Positions 20,204 through 29,130 of a DNA stretch of 29,130 nucleotides are shown piece after piece. The position numbers were made by a program, and so were the translations under genes. Under the pieces are notes generated by a model. That model saw only the letters and a list, made by a program, of their open reading frames with translations, did no database searches and was not told where the DNA came from. This DNA comes from Cerioporus squamosus (Eukaryota; Basidiomycota; Agaricomycetes; Polyporales; Polyporaceae), in assembly GCA_022592435.1 (NCBI GenBank), contig JABYQS010000341.1, positions 1-29,130 on the forward strand, in the 5' to 3' direction. How positions within the stretch are numbered: position 1 is the first letter of the stretch; the number at the start of each line of letters is the position of its first letter.

Positions 20204-21236
20204 ATGGTGCTCTTCTTCACTTCAACAGGTGAGTTCTTGTTTGGAAAGGTCATCATTCGCCATAAGTACGCTCATCCGATGTCCCGCTCCTTCGTAGCTG
20301 TCGACCCTCCCGTTACAATCTACATGGGGAAGGACAAGTTCGAAAGTGAGCATCGCAGAACGCACTTTGGTTACTCAGGGTAAACATTTCCGGCCAGATG
20401 AGGACTTGATCAAGTACGCATGGCCGCAAGACGTCTGGTTCCACGTCGACAAGCTGTCATCCGCACACGTCTACTTGCGAATGCCTGAGGGCATGACATG
20501 GGACGCTATCCCAGAACCTCTGCTCATCGACTGTGCTCAACTCGTGAAGGCGAACTCTATCGAAGGTAAGCCCCGGAACATGTTGCACTGGTTCACCGTC
20601 AACTGAAAGCGCTAGGTCCACAGGCAATAAGAAGGATAACATCGCTGTTATCTGGACTCCGGCCGATAACCTGAAGGTCGATGCGTTCAATACCTCTTGC
20701 TTGTATGCCTCTGACCTCCTGCTTTCCAGAAAACGGGTGATATGGCTGTTGGGCAGGTCTCATTCCACAACGACAAGCGGGTAAGCGCCTCTTACTTCAT
20801 GTGCGCGAGCATATCACAGACTTTGTCATTCTCAGGTGAAGCGCAGTAAGTCTGGCGCCAAAAATACGTTGGTAAAACCTTCTGATATAGGCCATGCTAC
20901 TCAGCACATGTCCCCAAACGTGAGAACGTGATAGTGAACCGACTGAACAAGACGAAGGTCGAGCGACAAGTCGATCACGAGCAAGAGCGCATCGAGCGCA
21001 TCAAGAAGGAGAACGCCGCCAAGCGAGCCGCTGCCGCGCAGAAGGTTGTCTCCTCCTGTAATCATCGGAGTCTGCATGCTGAACCTCCGCTACAGAAGAA
21101 AGCAGACGCAGAGCTCGCACGCGCTCGGGAGGCCGAGAAGGCGGCGAGATCATATGACAATCTCTTCAACGTAGAGGACGAGGACGAGGTGCCGCAACCG
21201 CGGTCCGTTCAGGAGATGATGGATGATTTTATGTAG
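20204..21236 (+). CDS. CCDC25: CCDC25/Jlp2 family protein (NFACT-R domain)
   Basis: Eight exons: 20204-20228, 20298-20345, 20398-20565, 20624-20676, 20730-20780, 20836-20845, 20905-21044, 21096-21236. They join to 211 aa, close to the family size. The N-terminus [19 protein letters not shown] and the following [22 protein letters not shown] are characteristic of the NFACT-R (DUF814) fold shared with NEMF/Rqc2. LNKTKVERQ begins a charged helical tail (~135-185), and the protein ends with an acidic segment and MMDDFM. The human homolog has been described as a DNA-sensing surface protein; the yeast homolog Jlp2 is poorly characterised, so the role here is open. Exon 6 is only 10 nt. The donor after exon 4 is GTCGAT, non-consensus, but it is the only choice that yields the family-typical NLKKTGDM. 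Confidence 0.94.
20836..20845 (+). other. 10-nt microexon in CCDC25
   Basis: GTGAAGCGCA is flanked by TCTCAG (20835) and GTAAGT (20846). It encodes Val-Lys-Arg plus one base and joins DKR to THVPKREN, matching the family spacing between FHNDKRVK and the VNRL helix. Confidence 0.85.
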
Positions 21237-21462
21237 GCAGGTACGGGTTGTGCTCCATGCTGAATCTATAGGGATCGCCCGAGATCACGCTTGTTTCACT
21301 ACGGCCATTTCGAACCTATTGCGAACACAAGATATGGCAACACCGTCGATCCCCGGAGCCGCCCGACGCTATTCGCAACCCTCTCAAAGTCTGGTGCCAA
21401 TAAGACTCTGCGCAGCAGATCGTCTCAGTATTTCGGTCCCAGGGAAAACGCGCTGGGACTCA

Positions 21463-21795
21463 CTAGCCGAAGGAAGGGCGCGTAGCGGTAGGAGCGGCCC
21501 ATCCCTGCTCCTTCGCCTTCTTCGCGAAAGACGTAGAGGTGGCACCGAGCGTCGTCCCGTTCTTCTTCGCGGCGTCGCTCTTGGTGTCGCTCTTGGTGTC
21601 TTTGACGTCCTTGAGCGTAGACGTCTCAGACGTAAAAGACGCAGCTGTACGGATGGCAAGGCCGTCAGTCTTCATGCGGGGTCAAGCACTAGGTGTTGAC
21701 TGCTGACCGTCATCCATGAGAGCTTGGGACGCCGGAGCAGGAGTGCTCGAGGCAGCGGGCGTGACGGGGTTAGTCCCTTCGGTCGTGTTGCTCAT
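21463..21795 (-). CDS. Small disordered protein, tandem copy 1
   Basis: Exon 1 (21795-21708) starts MSNTTEGTNPV and is followed by a 63-nt GTCAGC...TACAG intron. Exon 2 (21644-21463) contains ETSTLKD, KDTKSDTKSD and GATSTSFAKKAKEQGW, ending AAPTATRPSFG: 89 aa. It lacks Cys and Trp apart from the single Trp in EQGW, and has no signal peptide, so a hydrophilic, mostly disordered intracellular protein is expected. The last 18 residues are identical to those of copy 2 (22785-23121). TA of the terminal TAG is followed by a perfect GTGAGT donor, and a 56-nt intron there would rebuild the stop as TA|A (ending at 21407), so the protein is the same either way. I do not recognise the family. Confidence 0.75.
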
Positions 21796-22784
21796 ATCTG
21801 CGACCCGAGGTTGCTGAAGAGGCTGTGGGATGCGTTCGACTGCTGTGAGTCGCTTGCCTTTTCTTCTTGCGCCTGTAGTTGCTCTTATATACTTATCAGC
21901 GCTACGGTCAGCTAGCGTTCACAGGCGGCGACTACAGACGCGAAGACTGGGCCGCCCTCGCGCCTCCGCTGTCCCGATGTGCCGCCTTGGACAAGGGTTG
22001 AGGGCACGTTGCATCATGCGGCCGATAGGCGGCACGGTGCTCACGAGATGGAGCAAGGTTCTAGTACCGGAGGCGCGATGGGCAGAGGGCAGTCACAGGC
22101 GCTCGACTTGTTTGACCTTGTAGGATTCCGTTTGCTCTGCCTTGCGTTCAACATGCCTCACCCGCTTGCTCTGCTCTTGACAGCCGTTGCCACGAGAACG
22201 CGGTGTTGCTGCTCGTATGAGCAACAAACCACTGTCGCGACCATCGACTTTGCTCGCGCCGACGCGCTCCCGACTGGGTTCAAGTTGGCGACCTCCGCTG
22301 GCAGGGTTGAGGGCGCGAGTCGGGCAGAGGGTTTGCTACTGTTGATAGGTGCGTTCCACCTCCACAGATATCCCCTAGATATGTCGTTCTGATCCAAGGC
22401 ACTGTATCAGGTGGCGGCCGAACTTCAACAGCGGTGAATTTCCGGTTATCGCGTTGGCTAGTGCTGACCAGATGGACGGGCATCTTGCACCAGTCCGCCA
22501 GTCGCATGCACTTCCTCTCCACGGTCACGCGCAAGTTTCTCATCCACTTTTCTGTCTCGCTAAACCTCCGCAACTAGAACATTATCGAGACTAATACGAA
22601 ATCAACGAGGTCCATTCGCACTCATCCAAAATGATCCACCATTATCGCATGCTTGACAGGCGCACGACGACATCTGCGCCCGCGATTCCGGCAGGGACCA
22701 TTGCGGAGTCTATCGACGGCGCCGGAGCACCTCTGGACGCCACTATGTCAATGCACCGAGCCCTTCACCCGATTCGGCTCACAC
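21796..22784. other. Spacer between the small-protein copies
   Basis: This is the promoter of copy 1 and the 3' flank of copy 2. A TATATA motif on either strand at about 21886-21891 lies ~90 bp from the copy-1 ATG. Plus-strand frames at 21830-22392 have no supporting features. Confidence 0.4.
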
Positions 22785-23121
22785 TCACCAGCCGAAGGAA
22801 GGACGGGTCGCGGTAGGGGCAGCCCAGCCCTGCTCCTTAGCCTTCTTAGCGAAGGCGGAGGAGGACGCGCCCAATGTGTTCCCCTTCTTGGTGTCCTTGG
22901 TGTCGGCCTTCTTGTCTTCGGCGTCGTAGAGCGTCGACGTCTGCGACGCGATGGACTTGGCTGTCCGGCGATGCGGTGAGTTTAGTTCTTGTGTACAGGA
23001 GACGAGTACACTGACTATCGTCCGCGCCCTTGGCCGCCGAAGTGGGAGTGGTGGACTCGGACTTCGCAGGCGTGGTGGCGTTGGCGGTCGGAGCCGTCGC
23101 GTTGTTAGCGTTGTTGCTCAT
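22785..23121 (-). CDS. Small disordered protein, tandem copy 2
   Basis: Exon 1 (23121-23016) starts MSNNANNATAPTAN and is Ala/Thr/Ser/Pro-rich. A 55-nt GTCAGT...GACAG intron follows. Exon 2 (22960-22785) contains SQTSTLYDAEDKK, TKKGNTLGASSSAFAKK and the same C-terminal AKEQGWAAPTATRPSFG as copy 1. Read straight through it ends FGW then TGA (93 aa). If the GTGAGT donor at 22788 is used with the acceptor at 22733, the stop is rebuilt as TG|A and the protein ends FG (92 aa), exactly like copy 1. Intron position in the body is conserved between copies. A TATAAGAAG box (minus strand, ~23213-23221) lies about 95 bp upstream. Function is unknown. Conservation is concentrated in the Lys-rich middle and the C-terminal peptide. 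Confidence 0.75.
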
Positions 23122-23570
23122 GACGAGAAGACAGTGAGGGTGTGAGGATGCAAAGGCGGTTTCGAGTGATGTGAGTGAGAGTGGCCTGCTCTCCATCCTT
23201 CTGCATTTTGACCTTCTTATACCCTCTCCAGTACAGTACTAGTATGGCTGCAGGTCCGGCGATGGACTGTGGTCCGCTGCGTGCCAAGTCTCGGTTGCGA
23301 GCGCACCAGCCTTGTGCGCTCATGAGTCCAACAGACGCTATATCTCTCTCCACCCGCAACATCCAGCCTGGACGCCATACTTTGCGCTAGCAAACGATTC
23401 TCCTCCAACTACGTCGGAACCGCCGGATATAAGCGCCGGTTGCGCAGCGGGTCGGGACTGCGGCGCATTGAGGACCGTTGTGGTCGCAGTGTGGTGCACC
23501 CACTTGTGACAACTGCGGTTCCCTGCGCACTGCTTCTGCGCAGGCTTCTGTCTCGTGCACTCCCGGAAGC
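23122..23570. other. Upstream region of copy 2; TATA-like site on plus strand
   Basis: This contains the minus-strand promoter of copy 2 and a plus-strand GATATAAGC at about 23428-23436, roughly 140 bp before the ATG at 23571 discussed in the next entry. No gene is seen. Confidence 0.4.
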
Positions 23571-24825
23571 ATGGAGACTCGGTCCCTACTGTACAAGGTG
23601 CCACTCGCGCTATCGTTGATTCGATGGTAAGTCCGATCTCGGAATCCGGACTCGGAGAGACTCATGAGCGGAAGCTGATAGGGTGTAGGTATGACTCCAG
23701 CCCTTCATCGGAGCCGCTGTGTGTCAACTTCGACTTCGGGCTCTCCGTCGTACATTGTGGGTCCTCAGGAAGACGGTCAGATCGCATGATCGCGGTGATG
23801 CTCGATATTCAATCAGTGAGTCACTTCTACTGCGGCCGGGACGGGCGTTCCTCCTTGTGACCTCGGCGGACTGTTACTCTTCGTTCGTCTCGGTTAACCT
23901 TACCACAGAGTATCGACCGGAACCGCTGGAGTCAACGTACTACAAGGATGGTAGTGGTCTGGTGCAGTCACGCCAGGGGCCTTCCCACTCTCTGGCTGGC
24001 ACAGCTCGCGCTTTCCGCAATATCTGGCAGTCGTCCGCGGAGCGTACGAAGGGAGTGGTTAAGGCGCATGATGAAGATCCACGACGCTCACCCGCAGAGT
24101 GCCCCCGTTCTTGTCCGACGTTGGAGGTGCGTGAGCCACCCTGACTGCCTAAAAATGGGACCTTCATTGCTTCCGGGAAATCTCGTAATGATCCTTGTAT
24201 TAATCATCTTCTTCCGCATGGCCAGCAGGCGTTCGATCCCTCCCCTCATATCTCGAACACCGGTCAGTATTGCAGAAGTCGTGAAGGGGAGCCAGATGAG
24301 CCGCATTCATCCGGATACTCAGGCTACACTGAGACAAAGGTCCGTCTCCACATTGACTCGTTCTCGAGAGGCACTTTGACGGGTTGTACCGCCCAGAACG
24401 CAGTTGACGCGTGGCCGGATGGCGTCGTGGACACGAACCACCTAGGCGACGCCGTACGATTGATCCTGTCATCCGAAGGCTCCTCGAACAGATATCTCGG
24501 TGGCGCGCAGCAACGCGCTGCTCTTACACTTCAACATCGCAGTTGGAGTGGGGCAGGTCGGATCCCGGAGGTTCATGTGGCAATTGCGAACGTGGCTGAG
24601 AACTCTATGAGTGCGCTTTACGTCCTGAACATAGCATGCTGTCACTCATCCCTGGGCGTTTGTCAGGTCTGCCTGTACTCTACAGTTTGTCGACAGGAGG
24701 CAGCTTGTCATGGTCGCTTGGGATCGTACACGACCAGTGCGCGGGGACAAGAGATCTGGAGCAACACGAGACGCGATGGTAAAGATAGACTACATGCTAC
24801 ATGTCTATGCCAGATAACTGGATGA
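23571..24825 (+). other. Unassigned, unusually open region (possible orphan gene or relic)
   Basis: An ATG at 23571 begins METRSLLYKVPLALSLIRW. A well-formed 62-nt intron (23627-23688; GTAAGT donor, GCTGATA branch, GTGTAG acceptor) joins it to YDSSPSSEPLCVNFDFGLSV and on to a GTGAGT donor at 23816. Beyond that the exon structure is unclear. One plus frame is open from about 23692 to 24825 except for a single TGA at 24142-24144. That TGA lies inside a possible 99-nt in-frame intron (GTGCGT donor near 24127, pyrimidine-rich GCCAG acceptor near 24228). I recognise no domain in any combination, so I do not call a protein. Confidence 0.3.
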
Positions 24826-25819
24826 CCGCATCAGGCGCATCTTCTGCCGCCACAAGACCCTAACAAACGCAAATGAGCGGCGTGTGAGCGCTGCTGTGGC
24901 CCGCGGTAGCAAGACGGTTCCATCCTGACAAGGGCTCGTGAGATGCGCGTCGGTGCCGGCTGTTTACTAGTTCACCTGGGAGTCTCTCCCGGTAGTCGTA
25001 GGGGTGTGTACTCTTCGGGCGTGGAAGCTGACTAGCAACACCATCACGAACACGTCCCAATTCTGTGGCGTTTGGGCACGAACTGAACGCATGGACGGCC
25101 TATGTCTGCTCACCGAGAGGAAGTCACGATACCACTGTGGCTGCATGCGCGGTGCCACTGAGCGGGCAGATGAGAGAGCTTCGCTAGTAATACAAGGCCT
25201 CTCCGCGCCCGAGATGAACTGGTATATCTGGATACAGCGATCGTCATTAAACTCTCCATAAGACGCGCCCCGCACGGCGAGGCTGCGACCTCATCTCACT
25301 TCGGTGCTGCTGACCATGTGTTATCTGGACCTCGCGGCGACACGGAGTTTCAAAATGCACCCACAGAAGTCGACTTCAGTTCAATATGGATGTCGACGGT
25401 CGCTCGAGCAGTACGGACCGGTGCGTCTTCTTCCGATGAGTCGGGGGAAGGCCTTCAGCCTGCAGCGTGTGGGAGTTGAGCACGGTCGCCACACCTTGCG
25501 ACACCCCGCATCGATCTCGTCACTCTGGCTGAGGCGACCTCCCTTCCTGTCTGGTGAAAGCTCTCCATTGATACAACAAGCGCAACGACCGTACAACATA
25601 CTCAAGAATGTACATTTGCAGGAAATGACGCAGAACGTGAGGAATTTGGGGCGGACTGGAAAGGACATGATGGGATGTGATGAGGAGGTGGAAACACTAT
25701 GGACGCGACAAGCGCGTAGAAAGGCGAAGGTGAATGTGCCGATGTGATCGATAACCGAAGAGCAACGTTCAGATATACAATGCGCTCTGAGCGCATGCAT
25801 GGCATGGACGTTGTTGCCA
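24826..25819. other. Intergenic region, no supported gene
   Basis: Open frames on both strands (for example 25304-25747 plus and 25381-25944 minus) lack family motifs and conventional starts with splice partners. The right end is the 3' flank of the membrane-protein gene. Confidence 0.4.
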
Positions 25820-26607
25820 TCAATGACCACCGCGGTCGGAAAGTCGGTGAGTAACAATCCAGTTCCTGGGGAACCGAGACAGCTGGGAACGGGGAACTCT
25901 GGAGGGAGTAGGGGTCTTGGAAGGTTCCTCCATGAAACCCGCATCTGAAGTCATGGCAGGTGCGTTCTCAACCACTGGTGCGATATGAGGGGGAGAGGCA
26001 GTTCTCTCGGACGAAACCTCAGCAGCAAGTTGGATGCTGTCGTTGCTGCGCGGTCTCCCACCTGCAAGCTTCAAGATCACAGGCCAGTTGGGCGGGACGA
26101 GCGTGGGGGAGTTCGGGGTTGGGAGATGCTTGGCGGACGTGACTGGGACACTCCGTTCATACGAGGGGCAGCGGGAATGAGGACGGTAGTACGTCGGAGG
26201 TGGAGTTTGGATGCTCTCCTGCGAATACACAGAGCCGTCGTCGTTCTTCGTCCCTTTCTTCGCGGAGCTGGTGCGTTTGAATGGATAGGAGATGGTGCTG
26301 GTAGGGGAGCTAGCGCCGCTGCGCCGGCGGCTGTGTGCGAGAGCGGGCGAAGAAGGCGCTCCGAACCGACGCGTTCTGAACAAGCAAAGGGTAGTCTTCC
26401 CATTGCGATAGACGCACCACATGCCAAGTAGAGCGCATGTGAAGATCGCTAGACACGCGCAGAAGGAGGAAGAGGAGATGGGGCTCATCAGCCGATGACG
26501 CGAGAACTCGGTAGAGGAAGCGTACCGAGGCCAACGATGATGCGAGCGGTGGATGATAGATCACCGCTAGGGCCAGAGGACGTGTCCGAAGTCGTGAGGG
26601 GAGCCAT
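25820..26607 (-). CDS. Single-pass membrane protein with PPxY motif, uncharacterised
   Basis: Exon 1 (26607-26526) encodes MAPLTTSDTSSGPSGDLSST, a short polar N-terminus. A 77-nt intron (GTACGC donor, GGCTGATG branch, TCTAG acceptor) joins it to exon 2 (26448-25820), giving 236 aa. The splice creates one continuous hydrophobic helix at about 23-41 (RIIVGLAIFTCALLGMWCVY) followed by a basic stop-transfer (RNGK). The ATG at 26488 inside the intron would give a poorer helix, so I prefer the spliced start. The tail of about 195 residues is Ser/Pro/Arg-rich and disordered, with PPTY at 111-114, a PPxY motif of the kind bound by WW-domain (Nedd4/Rsp5) ubiquitin ligases. Without a signal peptide, a type III orientation (N-terminus outside) is likely. 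A sensor or ligase-adaptor role is inference only. Confidence 0.62.
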
Positions 26608-29130
26608 TTCTGGTCGCGAAACCCATGGAGCGACGGATGTCAGTCCACGTTATGCAACGGGGTGAAACATACTAGACTGACCGCTGGCGGTGGGATAGCG
26701 CGGGACGGTGGCGACGAAAAGGGAAGTATGTCAGTTTATGCGGTGGGGTCGAGCCTTGAGAGGGGGTGCCGCCGATGGAGGAGGACTTGAGGGCATAGTG
26801 GTGACTCGGACTCGCAGTTATATGTATGCCACCCGCACGCTGCTTGATTGACCGCTCAAGCAACTTCTGGCGCTGGGGCTAGGGCAAATACCATGTTTTG
26901 CGCTATTTGGACCGCGGACCGGAAGGAGTGCGTGGGAGTTGTCAAACCACCTTCATATATCGGTGATGGCGGCCAAGCCTAAGAGCAGTGTCATCAGTGC
27001 CGCACCCATGCACCCAACACGTTCCTAGTAACCGCAGTGTAAGCTCCTAGTAGCGCTCCGAACCCTAAGCTAGCAGCTACAGATGTGGAGGCTTTGCCCA
27101 GACGTACAGCAGCGGGAGGCATCTGGCAGCTCGGCATCTCGGCTGCCTTAAGGAAAATGAACGACTAGATAGAGTCTCATACCCAAGTACGACTCACCTA
27201 TGCTGACGCTACACGCTCGTGCAGCCCATCGTGCCACAGACATGCCACCGGGAGAGTGATGCCTCGTTTGGATCCCTCTTGAAAGACCAGATCGCCAGAG
27301 GATCGGAGAACGGAGGTATCGGCCTGGGATGAAACTGCTTTGAAGGACATGCGTGCGCAACGAGGAGACTCGAACAGCAAAATTGCCTCATGCGCAGGTC
27401 TGTTAGGAGATTCGGAGCAGGCACTGACCCCCCAGATCCGTATTTGGTCTAGGACGACCACTCTATAAGTTTGCAGGCCATCAAGAAGGCATGTGGACGT
27501 ACTAGGCGATTTTGGCCCTGAACAGAACGAAGGTTTCGCGACGTGCGACATCGGACCCAAGGCCAGCGGTCTAGTTGATTTCCCTACGCTTCCGTGTTCC
27601 ACGAGAGACGAAGGCTGTACATATCGTCCGCATCGTAGGCAGATGGTTCGCGAGGTGTCTTGATGACGGTGTGAAGTATTTGAACGTCGGCTCGGAGTGG
27701 TTTTCGACATGCAGGACGACCCGAGAGCGTACGGGAGGCGCGTCGAAATTTGACCAACTTTGATCGCCGACAATCGCCCTGCGAGGTTCCGATTATCACG
27801 TATGTCTCGAGCAGTCAAGTGGGACCTCCAAGTTGCGGGGCGGAGCGAGGCTGTGTGTAATACGACCACTCGGCAGTACCGAGACAGCGTTCCCTGGTGT
27901 ACTCTCGGCTCAGCTATCGGCAAGCGAGGACCACTTGTTCTTCTCCCCGTGGGGCGGAGCACATGCGAACTGGGGAGCGCACTGCATAGGAACATCTCGG
28001 GACGTGGCGCTCCGTAGTCCTCGCTCGTATCGGAATCCCTCAGCGTTGGCGAGTTGCTGATCGACAGCTGACCGGGCAGCAAAAGTAGCGATTCTGGATC
28101 GTTCAGCGCACCGCGATGGACAAGCAGAGAGCGATTCAGTGCAACTCACCTCATCCAAGACTTAGGACGACGCGAGCTCCAAGATAACACTCTGCCCGAC
28201 CACTAGGTCCCTGACTCGGCAATGCGTCAGTGTCCCACTTATGTTCATGGGCGGCCCATGGAGGGGAGTTGGTTGCAACATTAAGGCACCATGGCGAGAT
28301 CTAGACGAACATACGGCAATGCTCAGTACAGAACACTCCCTTGAGTGAGCGCTCACGCACCTGGTATGTTCGATATACCTATCCAGTGACAAGGGGTCGA
28401 TCGGCAGAGCAGTAATCCTCAAAAGCTCGCTGATCCACTGACAGCTGAGCGCTGACTGACGCGCCGGCGGGTCTTGGACGTAATAACGTACAAGGCATAA
28501 CCCTCGCACATTCGTACGGTGCCGTAGATGTAGTTGGGATTCGAGGACATTTGGATGGGCAGGGATGTAAGATTTGCGCCCTCCGAGTTCTCGGCACCCT
28601 TGCGGCAAGTGTCAGGCTTGCAGCCAATCCAACGGGTATGATCTGACATCGCAGATCAGTACAGTAACAGTAATCAGTGACCTCTTGCTCACCCTGTTTC
28701 AGGTAAAGGTGGACACAGGGCTTAGGCTTGGGCGCACCTTGTCAGCGCACAGTAACCTAACCTATCCCAGGTTGCTACCTGAATAGATCTACCGGATCGC
28801 GAGGTTGCGTCCTCTTCGCATTTCAAAGCAGGTGTATCTGCGTTCACGTCGTATGATTACCAGGAGACGGACTGGGACAGGCATCTGAAAGTGTAGACGG
28901 AGTTCGTGGTTAGATGTTGAGATATGCCAGGCGCCGTCGTCACGTGGCGCGAGCGTGACTTGGGCGTCACCCCAAGCGCTTACGACCACTTCGCCACATA
29001 CGGCCATCCTGAGCACCGCGCGAGGTACGCATATGCATTGCATATATCCGCAATTCATACTCCTTCCCAACTGCCTCATGGGATTCACTGTGAGGATAGC
29101 GGGCTTCTCAGCTGACATGCGAGAGATAGA
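26608..29130. other. Right end of window, no gene supported
   Basis: A minus-strand frame is open for 294 codons (27198-28082; first in-frame ATG at 27995). It is Ser/Arg/Leu-rich and matches nothing I know. Minus frames at 28162-28608 and 28789-29118 and a plus frame at 28924-29115 are also open without recognisable domains. I see no terminal inverted repeats, poly-A tract or transposase motif, but old degraded transposon sequence would be hard to exclude by eye. Confidence 0.35.

Noticed and set aside
28924..29115. Plus-strand frame containing YDHF, reminiscent of a fungal membrane-protein family motif
   Set aside because: No hydrophobic segments follow and the rest of the family pattern is missing; likely chance.

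Overview
The window looks like nuclear DNA of a filamentous basidiomycete, probably an Agaricomycete; a polypore-like fungus is possible but cannot be proven from this sequence. The recognisable genes are cut by many short introns, mostly 48-80 nt with GTRNGT-type donors and CTNA-type branch sites. Two reading frames contain exons of only 7 and 10 nt. The proteins (RPAP1, PRMT3, CCDC25/Jlp2, a fungal-type P450, an isopenicillin-N-synthase-like oxygenase) are eukaryotic. I see no bacterial operon, rRNA, tRNA, CRISPR array or intact transposon. Exon boundaries below were placed by hand from splice signals, reading phase and family conservation.

Layout. 1-5226: two tandem copies of a roughly 2.9-kb unit, each carrying a secreted Ser/Thr-rich repeat protein gene (819-1996 and 3973-4864). 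They share promoter, signal peptide, KR processing site and C-terminal module, but each has amplified a different internal repeat. The left copy has a frame break. 5227-9147 (minus): RPAP1, an RNA polymerase II assembly/import factor. 9148-10990: no convincing gene. 10991-13229 (plus): PRMT3-type arginine methyltransferase, nine exons. 14186-14637 (minus): a small protein with a lysine-rich tail. 15501-17154 (plus): an 11-exon 2-oxoglutarate/Fe(II) oxygenase, tail-to-tail with a cytochrome P450 at 17338-19774 (minus). 20204-21236 (plus): CCDC25/Jlp2, divergent from the P450. 21463-21795 and 22785-23121 (both minus): tandem copies of a small disordered protein gene whose stop codon appears to be split by an intron. 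23571-24825: unusually open but unassigned sequence. 25820-26607 (minus): a single-pass membrane protein with a PPxY motif. 26608-29130: no gene I can support.

The genes do not form one pathway. RPAP1, PRMT3 and CCDC25 are conserved housekeeping genes. Between them sit lineage-restricted elements: the secreted repeat pair, the disordered-protein pair and the oxygenase/P450 pair. The best candidates for something undescribed are the tandem secreted paralogs with reciprocal repeat expansion and the disordered-protein pair with the split stop codon.
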